64,000 nt of DNA, taken from assembly GCA_037577475.1 (NCBI GenBank), contig CM075193.1, positions 7,464,617 to 7,528,616 on the forward strand. Reading direction: 5' to 3'. Under the pieces are notes generated by a model. It made no database searches and was not told the DNA's origin. It was given only the letters and a program-made list of their open reading frames with translations. Both the position numbers and the translations under genes were made by a program. Below, piece after piece: positions 12,881 to 24,552 of the stretch (within the stretch, counting starts at the first letter, position 1; each line of letters opens with the position of its first letter). This DNA is from Chaunax sp. Z400 (lineage: Eukaryota > Chordata > Actinopteri > Lophiiformes > Chaunacidae).

Positions 12881-14985
12881 ACCCCATAGAAGTATGGGTT
12901 CAAAAAAAGTTACTCCACAAATGGTACCAATCGGCTCCAAATGGCCTGAAACGTGCTCCTACACACTTCCTGGAGACATGATTTTGGACTCAACACTGAA
13001 ATTTTCACTCCATCCGGCACCCATTCATTCCAATGGGGGACACATTTCGGTCTATAACTCGGGAACGGAAGGTCGTACAGACTCGAAACCAAGCTCCGTC
13101 TGATATAATTGGGGGTCTCTGAACACGACAGACTTATCTCCGAGTCTCTACGACCTTCCGTTCCTGAGATACAGCTATTCAAAATACATCGCTACTGGAC
13201 ATGTCAAATCTCGGGAACGGAAGATCGTAGAGACTCGAGACAAAGACTGGCGTTCTCAGAGACAACATAAACCCCGAGACGGACATTAGTCCCGAGTCTG
13301 TACGACCTTCCGTTGCCGAGATACACACATTCACTATAGGCGCACCAAACCCCATTCACTTCAATGGGAAAATAAACTTAAGTATAACTCGGGAACGGAA
13401 GGTCGTAGAGATTCGGAACCATGATCCGTCAGACATATTTCGGGGTCTCTGAACACGCCAGACTTCTCCCCGAGTCTCTACGACCTTCCGTTCCTGAGAT
13501 ACAGTTATTCAAAATACATCGCTACTGGACATGTCAAATCTTGGGAACGGAAGGTCGTAGAGACTCGGGACAAAGACTGGCGTTCTCAGAGACAACATAA
13601 ACCCCGAGACGGACATTAGTCCCGAGTCTGTACGACCTTCCGTTGCCGAGATACACACATTCACTATAGGCGCACCAAACCCCATTCACTTCAATGGGAA
13701 AATAAACTTAAGTATAACTCGGGAACGGAAGGTCGTAGAGATTCGGAACCATGATCCGTCAGACATATTTCGGGGTCTCTGAACACGCCAGACTTCTCCC
13801 CGAGTCTCTACGACCTTCCGTTCCTGAGATACAGCTATTCAAAATACATCGCTACTGGACATGTCAAATCTCGGGAACGGAAGGTCGTAGAGACTCGGGA
13901 CAAAGACTGGCGTTCTCAGAGACAACATAAACCCCGAGACGGACATTAGTCCCGAGTCTGTACGACCTTCCGTTGCCGAGATACACACATTCACTATAGG
14001 CGCACCAAACCCCATTCACTTCAATGGGAAAATAAACTTAAGTATAACTCGGGAACGGAAGGTCGTAGAGATTCGGAACCATGATCCGTCAGACATATTT
14101 CGGGGTCTCTGAACACGCCAGACTTCTCCCCGAGTCTCTACGACCTTCCGTTCCTGAGATACAGCTATTCAAAATACATCGCTACTGGACATGTCAAATC
14201 TCGGGAACGGAAGGTCGTAGAGACTCGGGACAAAGACTGGCGTTCTCAGAGACAACATAAACCCCGAGACGGACATTAGTCCCGAGTCTGTACGACCTTC
14301 CGTTGCCGAGATACACACATTCACTATAGGCGCACCAAACCCCATTCACTTCAATGGGAAAATAAACTTAAGTATAACTCGGGAACGGAAGGTCGTAGAG
14401 ATTCGGAACCATGATCCGTCAGACATATTTCGGGGTCTCTGAACACGCCAGACTTCTCCCCGAGTCTCTACGACCTTCCGTTCCTGAGATACAGCTATGT
14501 AAGTGAAAGGAAGTGACGTAGCTCCGGAACAGAAGGTCGTAAAGACAACCGTAACCCTAACCCTGACCCTAGCTCAAACCCTAACCCTAACCCTAGCTCA
14601 AACCCTAACCCTAACCCTAGCCTAAACCCTAACCCTAACCCTAGCTCAAACCCTAACCCTAACCCTAACCCTAGCTCAAACCCTAACGCTAGCTCAAAAC
14701 CTAACCCTAGCTCAAACCCTAACCCTAACCCTAGCTCAAACCCTAACCCTAACCCTAGCTCAAACCCTAACCCTAACCCTAGCTCAAACCCTAACCCTAA
14801 CCCTAACCCTAGCTCAAACCCTAACCCTAGCTCAAACCCTAACCCTAACCCTAGCTCAAAACCTAACCCTAACCCTAGCTCAAACCCTAACCCTAACCCT
14901 AGCTCAAACCCTAACCCTAACCCTAGCTCAAACCCTAACCCTAGCTCAAACCCTAACCCTAGCTCAAACCCTAACCCTAGCTCAA
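9883..14985. repeat. 5.1-kb subtelomeric tandem duplication, copy 1
   Basis: This segment and the next are head-to-tail copies. Matching landmarks are offset by 5,103 bp on the left (the CCCTAGCACAAA variant at about 10,203 versus 15,306, and the following CCCTTACCCCTAA near 10,487 versus 15,590). From the satellite block onward the offset is 5,139 bp. The small difference comes from hexamer gains and losses. Each copy holds cassette-bearing telomeric repeats, one complete 330-bp satellite block and more telomeric repeats. The left edge is estimated from where variant order stops matching and is good to perhaps 50 bp. Confidence 0.8.
12881..14550. repeat. 330-bp satellite array with inverted arms, copy 1
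   Basis: A non-telomeric block starts abruptly at ACCCCATAGAAG. The first ~290 bp (12,881-13,170) is a divergent leader. Four near-identical 330-bp units follow, starting at 13,171, 13,501, 13,831 and 14,161. The block then stops at 14,491 in ACAGCTATGTAAGTG, with a short diverged tail to 14,550. Each unit contains the arm GAACGGAAGGTCGTAGAGAC twice in forward orientation and its near reverse complement (ACGACCTTCCGTT) twice, alternating about every 80 bp. A unit is therefore roughly a dimer of ~165-bp half-units, each able to fold into a long hairpin. I do not recognise the family. Short open frames here (for example 12,894-13,103) recur identically in copy 2, have no protein features I know and are probably chance. 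Confidence 0.9.
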
Positions 14986-17900
14986 ACCCTAACCCTAACC
15001 CTAGCTCAAACCCTAACCCTAGCTCAAACCCTAACCCTAACCCTAACCCTAGCTCAAACCCTAACCCTAACCCTAACCCTAGCTCAAACCCTAACCCTAG
15101 CTCAAACCCTAACCCTAACCCTAGCTCAAACCCTAACCCTAACCCTAGCTCAAACCCTAACCCTAACCCTAGCTCAAACCCTAACCCTAACCCTAACCCT
15201 AGCTCAAACCCTAACCCTAACCCTAGCTCAAACCCTAACCCTAACCCTAGCTCAAACCCTAACCCTAACCCTAACCCTAGCTCAAACCCTAACCCTAACC
15301 CTAACCCTAGCACAAACCCTAACCCTAGCTCAAACCCTAACCCTAACCCTAGCTCAAACCCTAACCCTAACCCTAGCTCAAACCCTAACCCTAACCCTAA
15401 CCCTAGCTCAAACCCTAACCCTAACCCTAACCCTAGCTCAAACCCTAACCCTAACCCTAGCTCAAACCCTAACCCTAACCCTAACCCTAGCTCAAACCCT
15501 AACCCTAACCCTAACCCTAGCTCAAACCCTAACCCTAGCTCAAACCCTAACCCTAACCCTAGCTCAAACCCTAACCCTAACCCTAACCCTTACCCCTAAC
15601 CCTAACCCTAGCTCAAACCCTAACCCTAACCCTAGCTCAAACCCTAACCCTAACCCTAGCTCAAACCCTAACCCTAGCTCAAACCCTAACCCTAACCCTA
15701 GCTCAAACCCTAACCCTAACCCTAACCCTAGCTCAAACCCTAACCCTAACCCTAACCCTAGCTCAAACCCTAACCCTAACCCTAGCTCAAACCCTAACCC
15801 TAACCCTAACCCTAGCTCAAACCCTAACCCTAACCCTAGCTCAAACCCTAACCCTAACCCTAGCTCAAACCCTAACCCTAACCCTAACCCTAGCTCAAAC
15901 CCTAACCCTAACCCTAACCCTAGCACAAACCCTAACCCTAGCTCAAACCCTAACCCTAACCCTAGCTCAAACCCTAACCCTAACCCTAGCTCAAACCCTA
16001 ACCCTAACCCTAACCCTAGCTCAAACCCTAACCCTAACCCTAACCCTAGCTCAAACCCTAACCCTAACCCTAGCTCAAACCCTAACCCTAACCCTAACCC
16101 TAGCTCAAACCCTAACCCTAACCCTAACCCTAGCTCAAACCCTAACCCTAGCTCAAACCCTAACCCTAACCCTAGCTCAAACCCTAACCCTAACCCTAAC
16201 CCTTACCCCTAACCCTAACCCTAACCCTAGCTCAAACCCTAACCCTAACCCTAGCTCAAACCCTAACCCTAACCCTAGCTCAAACCCTAACCCTAGCTCA
16301 AACCCTAACCCTAACCCTAGCTCAAACCCTAACCCTAACCCTAACCCTAGCTCAAACCCTAACCCTAACCCTAACCCTAGCTCAAACCCTAACCCTAACC
16401 CTAACCCTAGCTCAAACCCTAACCCTAACCCTAGCTCAAACCCTAACCCTAACCCTAGCTCAAACCCTAACCCTAGCTCAATCCCTAACCCTAACCCTAG
16501 CTCAAACCATAACCCTAACCCTAACCCTAGCTCAAACCCTAACCCTAACCCTAGCTAAAACCCTAACCCTAACCCTAACCCTAGCTCAAACCCTAACCCT
16601 AACCCTAACCCTAGCTCAAACCCTAACCCTAGCTCAAACCCTAACCCTAACCCTAGCTCAAACCCTAACCCTAACCCTAACCCTAGCTCAAACCCTAACC
16701 CTAACCCTAACCCTAGCTCAAACCCTAACCCTAACCCTAACCCCTAACCCTATCCCTAGCTCAAACCCTAACCCTAACCCTAGCTCAAACCCTAACCCTA
16801 ACCCTAACCCTAGCTCAAACCCTAACCCTAACCCTAGCTCAAACCCTAACCCTAGCTCAAACCCTAACCCTAACCCTAGCTCAAACCCTAACCCTAACCC
16901 TAACCCTAGCTCAAACCCTAACCCTAACCCTAACCCTAGCTCAAACCCTAACCCTAACCCTAGCTCAAACCCTAACCCTAACCCTAACCCTAGCTCAAAC
17001 CCTAACCCTAACCCTAACCCTAACCCTAGCTCAAACCCTAACCCTAGCTCAAACCCTAACCCTAACCCTAGCTCAAACCCTAACCCTAACCCTAGCTCAA
17101 ACCCTAACCCTAACCCTAGCTCAAACCCTAACCCTAACCCTAGCGCAAACCCTAACCCTAACCCTAACCCTAGCTCAAACCCTAACCCTAACCCTAACCC
17201 TAGCTCAAACCCTAACCCTAACCCTAGCTCAAACCCTAACCCTAGCTCAAACCCTAACCCTAACCCTAGCTCAAACCCTAACCCTAACACTAGCTCAAAC
17301 CCTAACCCTAACCCTAGCTCAAACCCTAACCCTAACCCTAGCTCAAACCCTAACCCTAACCCTAACCCTAGCTCAAACCCTAACCCTAACCCTAACCCTA
17401 GCTCAAACCCTAACCCTAGCTCAAACCCTAACCCTAACCCTAGCTCAAACCCTAACCCTAACCCTAACCCTTACCCCTAACCCTAACCCTAACCCTAGCT
17501 CAAACCCTAACCCTAACCCTAGCTCAAACCCTAACCCTAACCCTAGCTCAAACCCTAACCCTAACCCTAACCCTAGCACAAACCCTAACCCTAGCTCAAA
17601 CCCTAACCCTAACCCTAGCTCAAACCCTAACCCTAACCCTAGCTCAAACCCTAACCCTAACCCTAACCCTAGCTCAAACCCTAACCCTAACCCTAACCCT
17701 AGCTCAAACCCTAACCCTAGCTCAAACCCTAACCCTAACCCTAGCTCAAACCCTAACCCTAACCCTAACCCTTACCCCTAACCCTAACCCTAACCCTAGC
17801 TCAAACCCTAACCCTAACCCTAGCTCAAACCCTAACCCTAACCCTAGCTCAAACCCTAACCCTAACCCTAACCCTAGCACAAACCCTAACCCTAGCTCAA

Positions 17901-18019
17901 ACCCTAACCCTAACCCTAGCTCAAACCCTAACCCTAACCCTAGCTCAAACCCTAACCCTAACCCTAACCCTAGCTCAAACCCTAACCCTAACCCTAACCC
18001 TAGCTCAAACCCTAACCTA
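14551..18019. repeat. Degenerate telomeric array between satellite blocks
   Basis: This is the same CCCTAA plus CCCTAGCTCAAA array as at the far left, beginning with GTAACCCTAACCCTGACCC after the satellite. It contains several CCCTAGCACAAA and CCCTTACCCCTAA marks (15,306, 15,590, 16,201, 17,469, 17,771) that reproduce the spacing seen 5.1 kb to the left. No gene is visible. Confidence 0.93.
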
Positions 18020-20125
18020 ACCCCATAGAAGTATGGGTTCAAAAAAAGTTACTCCACAAATGGTACCAATCGGCTCCAAATGGCCTGAAACGTGCTCCTA
18101 CACACTTCCTGGAGACATGATTTTGGACTCAACACTGAAATTTTCACTCCATCCGGCACCCATTCATTCCAATGGGGGACACATTTCGGTCTATAACTCG
18201 GGAACGGAAGGTCGTACAGACTCGAAACCAAGCTCCGTCTGATATAATTGGGGGTCTCTGAACACGACAGACTTATCTCCGAGTCTCTACGACCTTCCGT
18301 TCCTGAGATACAGCTATTCAAAATACATCGCTACTGGACATGTCAAATCTCGGGAACGGAAGATCGTAGAGACTCGAGACAAAGACTGGCGTTCTCAGAG
18401 ACAACATAAACCCCGAGACGGACATTAGTCCCGAGTCTGTACGACCTTCCGTTGCCGAGATACACACATTCACTATAGGCGCACCAAACCCCATTCACTT
18501 CAATGGGAAAATAAACTTAAGTATAACTCGGGAACGGAAGGTCGTAGAGATTCGGAACCATGATCCGTCAGACATATTTCGGGGTCTCTGAACACGCCAG
18601 ACTTCTCCCCGAGTCTCTACGACCTTCCGTTCCTGAGATACAGTTATTCAAAATACATCGCTACTGGACATGTCAAATCTTGGGAACGGAAGGTCGTAGA
18701 GACTCGGGACAAAGACTGGCGTTCTCAGAGACAACATAAACCCCGAGACGGACATTAGTCCCGAGTCTGTACGACCTTCCGTTGCCGAGATACACACATT
18801 CACTATAGGCGCACCAAACCCCATTCACTTCAATGGGAAAATAAACTTAAGTATAACTCGGGAACGGAAGGTCGTAGAGATTCGGAACCATGATCCGTCA
18901 GACATATTTCGGGGTCTCTGAACACGCCAGACTTCTCCCCGAGTCTCTACGACCTTCCGTTCCTGAGATACAGCTATTCAAAATACATCGCTACTGGACA
19001 TGTCAAATCTCGGGAACGGAAGGTCGTAGAGACTCGGGACAAAGACTGGCGTTCTCAGAGACAACATAAACCCCGAGACGGACATTAGTCCCGAGTCTGT
19101 ACGACCTTCCGTTGCCGAGATACACACATTCACTATAGGCGCACCAAACCCCATTCACTTCAATGGGAAAATAAACTTAAGTATAACTCGGGAACGGAAG
19201 GTCGTAGAGATTCGGAACCATGATCCGTCAGACATATTTCGGGGTCTCTGAACACGCCAGACTTCTCCCCGAGTCTCTACGACCTTCCGTTCCTGAGATA
19301 CAGCTATTCAAAATACATCGCTACTGGACATGTCAAATCTCGGGAACGGAAGGTCGTAGAGACTCGGGACAAAGACTGGCGTTCTCAGAGACAACATAAA
19401 CCCCGAGACGGACATTAGTCCCGAGTCTGTACGACCTTCCGTTGCCGAGATACACACATTCACTATAGGCGCACCAAACCCCATTCACTTCAATGGGAAA
19501 ATAAACTTAAGTATAACTCGGGAACGGAAGGTCGTAGAGATTCGGAACCATGATCCGTCAGACATATTTCGGGGTCTCTGAACACGCCAGACTTCTCCCC
19601 GAGTCTCTACGACCTTCCGTTCCTGAGATACAGCTATGTAAGTGAAAGGAAGTGACGTAGCTCCGGAACAGAAGGTCGTAAAGACAACCGTAACCCTAAC
19701 CCTGACCCTAGCTCAAACCCTAACCCTAACCCTAGCTCAAACCCTAACCCTAACCCTAGCCTAAACCCTAACCCTAACCCTAGCTCAAACCCTAACCCTA
19801 ACCCTAACCCTAGCTCAAACCCTAACGCTAGCTCAAAACCTAACCCTAGCTCAAACCCTAACCCTAACCCTAGCTCAAACCCTAACCCTAACCCTAACCC
19901 TAGCTCAAACCCTAACCCTAACCCTAGCTCAAACCCTAACCCTAACCCTAACCCTAGCTCAAACCCTAACCCTAGCTCAAACCCTAACCCTAACCCTAGC
20001 TCAAAACCTAACCCTAACCCTAGCTCAAACCCTAACCCTAACCCTAGCTCAAACCCTAACCCTAACCCTAGCTCAAACCCTAACCCTAGCTCAAACCCTA
20101 ACCCTAGCTCAAACCCTAACCCTAG
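14986..20125. repeat. 5.1-kb subtelomeric tandem duplication, copy 2
   Basis: This is the second copy of the preceding segment. It repeats even private marks of copy 1: the single T variant in the second satellite unit (ACAGTTATTC at 13,501 and 18,640, followed in both by TCTTGGG), the odd CCTAGCCTAAACC just after the satellite, and the AACGCTAGCTCAAAACC that follows. Sharing of such private changes means the duplication happened after the satellite units had amplified. The right edge is approximate, because ordinary cassette repeats continue beyond it. Confidence 0.78.
18020..19689. repeat. 330-bp satellite array with inverted arms, copy 2
   Basis: This matches the block at 12,881-14,550 with an exact 5,139-bp offset: divergent leader at 18,020-18,309, then units at 18,310, 18,640, 18,970 and 19,300, ending at 19,630 with the same short tail. 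In the parts compared by eye I found no difference between the two blocks. That points to recent duplication or active gene conversion. Confidence 0.9.
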
Positions 20126-22790
20126 CTCAAACCCTAACCCTAACCCTAGCTCAAACCCTAACCCTAACCCTAACCCTAGCTCAAACCCTAACCCTAACCC
20201 TAGCTCAAACCCTAACCCTAGCTCAAACCCTAACCCTAGCTCAAACCCTAACCCTAACCCTAGCTCAAACCCTAACCCTAACCCTAACCCTAGCTCAAAC
20301 CCTAACCCTAACCCTAACCCTAGCTCAAACCCTAACCCTAACCCTAGCTCAAACCCTAACCCTAACCCTAGCTCAAACCCTAACCCTAGCTCAAACCCTA
20401 ACCCTAACCCTAGCTCAAACCCTAACCCTAACCCTAACCCTAGCTCAAACCCTAACCCTAACCCTAACCCTAGCTCAAACCCTAACCCTAACCCTAACCC
20501 TAGCTCAAACCCTAACCCTAACCCTAGCTCAAACCCTAACCCTAACCCTAACCCTAGCTCAAACCCTAACCCTAGCTCAAACCCTAACCCTAACCCTAGC
20601 TCAAACCCTAACCCTAACCCTAGCTCAAACCCTAACCCTAGCTCAAACCCTAACCCTAGCTCAAACCCTAACCCTAACCCTACCTCAAACCCTAACCCTA
20701 ACCCTAACCCTAGCTCAAACCCTAACCCTAACCCTAGCTCAAACCCTAACCCTAGCTCAAACCCTAACCCTAGCTCAAACCCTAACCCTAACCCTAGCTC
20801 AAACCCTAACCCTAACCCTAACCCTAGCTCAAACCCTAACCCTAACCCTAACCCTAGCTCAAACCCTAACCCTAACCCTAGCTCAAACCCTAACCCTAAC
20901 CCTAGCTCAAACCCTAACCCTAACCCTAGCTCAAACCCTAACCCTAGCTCAAACCCTAACCCTAACCCTAGCTCAAACCCTAACCCTAACCCTAACCCTA
21001 GCTCAAACCCTAACCCTAACCCTAACCCTAGCTCAAACCCTAACCCTAACCCTAACCCTAGCTCAAACCCTAACCCTAACCCTAGCTCAAACCCTAACCC
21101 TAACCCTAACCCTAGCTCAAACCCTAACCCTAACCCTAACCCTAGCTCAAACCCTAACCCTAGCTCAAACCCTAACCCTAACCCTAGCTCAAACCCTAAC
21201 CCTAACCCTAACCCTAGCTCAAACCCTAACCCTAACCCTAGCTCAAACCCTAACCCTAACCCTAGCTCAAACCCTAACCCTAGCTCAAACCCTAACCCTA
21301 GCTCAAACCCTAACCCTAACCCTAGCTCAAACCCTAACCCTAGCTCAAACCCTAACCCTAACCCTAACCCTAGCTCAAACCCTAACCCTAACCCTAGCTC
21401 AAACCCTAACCCTAGCTCAAACCCTAACCCTAACCCTAGCTCAAACCCTAACCCTAACCCTAACCCTAGCTCAAACCCTAACCCTAACCCTAGCTCAAAC
21501 CCTAACCCTAACCCTAGCTCAAACCCTAACCCTAACCCTAGCTCAAACCCTAACCCTAACCCTAACCCTAGCTCAAACCCTAACACTAACCCTAGCTCAA
21601 ACCCTAACCCTAACCCTAGCTCAAACCCTAACCCTAGCTCAAACCCTAACCCTAACCCTAACCCTAACCCTTGCTCAAACCCTAACCCTAACCCTAACCC
21701 TAGCTCAAACCCTAACCCTAACCCTAACCCTAGCTCAAACCCTAACCCTAACCCTAGCTCAAACCCTAACCCTAACCCTAACCCTAGCTCAAACCGTAAC
21801 CCTAACCCTAGCTCAAACCCTAACCCTAGCTCAAACCCTAACCCTAACCCTAGCTCAAACCCTAACCCTAACCCTAACCCTAGCTCAAACCCTAACCCTA
21901 ACCCTAGCTCAAACCCTAACCCTAACCCTAGGTCAAACCCTAACCCTAGGTCAAACCCTAACCCTAGCTCAAACCCTAACCCTAACCCTAGCTCAAACCC
22001 TAACCCTAACCCTAACCCTAGCTCAAACCCTAACCCTAACCCTAGCTCAAACCCTAACCCTAGCTCAAACCCTAACCCTAGCTCAAACCCTAACCCTTAC
22101 CCTAGCTCAAACCCTAACCCTAACCCTAACCCTAGCTCAAACCCTAACCCTAACCCTAACCCTAGCTCAAACCCTAACCCTAACCCTAGCTCAAACCCTA
22201 ACCCTAACCCTAACCCTAGCTCTAACCCTAACCCTAGCTCAAACCCTAAACCTAACCCTAACCCTTGCTCAAACCCTAACCCTAACCCTAGCTCAAACCC
22301 TAACCCTAACCCTAACCCTAGCTCAAACCCTAACCCTAACCCTAACCCTAGCTCAAACCCTAACACTAACCCTAGCTCAAACCCTAACCCTAACCCTAGC
22401 TCAAACCCTAACCCTAGCTCAAACCCTAACCCTAACCCTAGCTCAAACCCTAACCCAAACCCTAACCCTAACCCTAACCCAGCTCAAACCCTAACCCTAA
22501 CCCTAACCCTTGCTCAAACCCTAACCCTAACCCTAACCCTAGCTCAAACCCTAACCCTAACCCTAGCTCTAACCCTAGCTCAAACCCTAACCCTAACCCT
22601 AGCTCAAACCCTAACCCTAACCCTAGCTCTAACCCTAGCTCAAACCCTAACCCTAACCCTAGCTCTAACCCTAACTCAAACCCTAACCCTAACCCTAGCT
22701 CAAACCCTAACCCTAGCTCAAACCCTAACCCTAACCCTAGCTCAAACCCTAACCCTCACCCTAGCTCAAACCCTAACCCTAGCTCAAACC
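19690..22790. repeat. Degenerate telomeric array, proximal part
   Basis: The CCCTAA/CCCTAGCTCAAA array continues, but point variants are more frequent toward the right: CCCTACCTCAAA (about 20,680), CCCTAGGTCAAA (about 21,930-21,950), CCCTTGCTCAAA, CCCTAGCTCTAACC (22,215 onward), CCCAGCTCAAA and CCCTAACTCAAA. The rising variety fits older sequence that is homogenised less often as one moves away from the chromosome end. A minus-strand frame stays open for 650 codons (19,634-21,586) only because the hexamer cassette lacks stops in that frame. Confidence 0.92.
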
Positions 22791-23525
22791 CTAACCCTAG
22801 CCCTAACCCTAACCCTAGCTATAACCCTAGCCCTAGCCCTAACCCTAACCCTAGCCCTAACCCTAACCCTAGCCATAACCCTAACCCTAACCCTAGCCAT
22901 AACCCTAACCCTAGCCCTAACCCTAGCCATAACCCTAACCCTAGCCCTAACCCTAACCCTAGCCCTATCCCTAACCCTAGCCCTAACCCTAACCCTAGCC
23001 CTAACCCTAGTCCTAACCCTAACCCTAGCCATAACCCTAACCCTAACCCTAGCCCTAACCCTACCCCTAGCCATAACCCTAACCCTAGCCTTAACCCTAG
23101 CCCTAACCCTAACCCTAGCCCTAACCCTAACCCTAGCCCTAACCCTAACCCTAGTCATAACCCTAACCCTAGCCCTAACCCTAACCCTATCCCTAGCCCT
23201 AACCCTTACCCTAGCCATAACCCTAACCCTAGCCCTAGCCCTAACCCTAGCCCTAACCCTAACCCTAGCCATAACCCTAACCCTAGCCCTAGCCCTAACC
23301 CTAACCCTAACCCTAGCCCTAACCCTAACCCTAGCCCTAACCCTAACCCTAGCCCTAACCCTAACCCTAGCTCTAGCCCTAGCCATAACCCTAGCCCTAA
23401 CCCTAGCCTGAGACCTAACCCTAGCCCTAGCCATAACCCTAACCCTAGTCATAACCCTAACCCTAGCCATAACCCTAACCCAAACCCTAGCCCTGACCCT
23501 AACCCTAGCCCTAACCCTAGCCCTA
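22791..23525. repeat. Second hexamer zone: CCCTAG and CCATAA variants
   Basis: The CTCAAA cassette disappears near 22,790. It is replaced by mixtures of CCCTAA, CCCTAG and CCATAA hexamers (repeating pattern CCCTAGCCATAACCCTAA). The 6-bp register is mostly kept, so the opposite strand reads as an Arg-Val frame from 22,784 to 23,569, which is not a gene. The switch in variant type marks a separate amplification episode of telomere-like DNA. Confidence 0.88.
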
Positions 23526-23890
23526 GTTCCCCAGATACACATAATCAGTATAGGTGCGCCAAGCCCCATTCATCTACAATGAGAAAATAAACTTAGGTAT
23601 AACTCAGGAACCGAAGGTCGGAGCAAATTGGAAACAAGATCTGTCTGCCACATTTAGGGGGTGCTGAACACGTTAGACTTGTACCCGAGTGTCTACGACC
23701 TTCCGTTCCCGAGATACACATATTCAGTATACCCCCCTACTGGATATGTCATATCTCGGGGAGGGAAGGTCGTAGAGACTTGGGAGAAAGACTGGCGTTC
23801 TCAGAGACCCCAAAAAACCCCAGACGGACGTTGGTCTCGAGTCTCTACCACCTTCCATTCCCGAGATATAGAATTCAGTAGGGGTACTGA
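23526..23890. repeat. Diverged relic of the 330-bp satellite
   Basis: About 1.1 units of the satellite found at 12,881 and 18,020, clearly older. It keeps GATACACATAATCAGTATAG, GGTGCGCCAAGCCCCATTCA, AAATAAACTTAGGTATAACT, ACGACCTTCCGTTCCCGAGA and AAAGACTGGCGTTCTCAGAG with many substitutions between them. The alternating forward and reverse arms are still recognisable. It lies between two different telomere-like arrays, as the distal copies do. Confidence 0.85.
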
Positions 23891-24552
23891 ATTAAGTTTT
23901 TATCCTGTTAACCCTAACCCTAGTCCAACCCTAAGCCTAACCCTAACCCTACCCCAACCCTAACCCCAACCCTAACCCTAGTCCAACCCTAACCCTAGCA
24001 ACCCTAACCCTAACCCCAGTCAAACCCTAACCCTAGACCAACCCTAGCCCTTACAACCCTAACCCTAACTCTAGTCCAACCCTAATCCTAGTCCAACCCT
24101 AACCCTAACTCTAGTCCAACCCCAACCCTAACCCTTGTCCAACCCTAAACTTAACAAACCTAACCCTAACAACCCTAACCCTAACAACCCTAACCCTAAC
24201 CCTAGTCCAACCCTAACCCAACCCTGACCCTAGCACCCCTAAACCTAACCCTAGTCCAACCCTAACCCTAACCCTAGTCCAAACCTAACCCTAACCCAAC
24301 CCTGACCCTAACAACCCTAACCCCAACCCTAGTCCAAACCTTACCCTAGTCCAACCCTAACCCTAGTCCAACCCTAGCCCTAACCCTAGCAACCCTAACC
24401 CTAACCGTAGTCCAACCCTAACCCTAATCCTAGTCCAAACCTAACCCTAACCCAACCCTGACCCTAACAACCCTAACCCTAACCCTAGTCCAACCCTAAC
24501 CCTAGCAACCCTAACCCTAACCCTACACAGACCCTAGCCCTAACCTTAATGC
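23891..24552. repeat. Third telomere-like zone: CCCTAGTCCAA type
   Basis: A degenerate array in which CCCTAA hexamers alternate with AGTCCAA, AACAA or AGCAA insertions, for example CCCTAACCCTAGTCCAACC. The 6-bp register is lost, because many units are 11, 17 or 23 bp long. It ends at about 24,552 where AT-rich satellite begins. This is the innermost and most irregular of the telomere-like zones. Confidence 0.87.

Noticed and set aside
12894..13182. Overlapping 69- and 90-codon frames at the satellite start, repeated at 18,033-18,321
   Set aside because: Identical repetition follows from the 5.1-kb duplication. The frames overlap on opposite strands and show no domain or codon pattern of a real protein.
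579..22366. Many long minus-strand open frames with LG, FE and VR repeats
   Set aside because: They are the direct translation of TTAGGG, TTTGAG and CTAGGG hexamers, lack normal composition and mostly open with GTG inside a repeat. They are not genes.
23661..23963. 100-codon plus-strand frame across the satellite relic
   Set aside because: It runs from satellite into telomere-like repeat, so it is a chance frame.
1..24552. CRISPR array as an explanation of regularly spaced repeats
   Set aside because: Spacing varies in hexamer steps, the 'spacers' are themselves CCCTAA repeats, and the host is a vertebrate.
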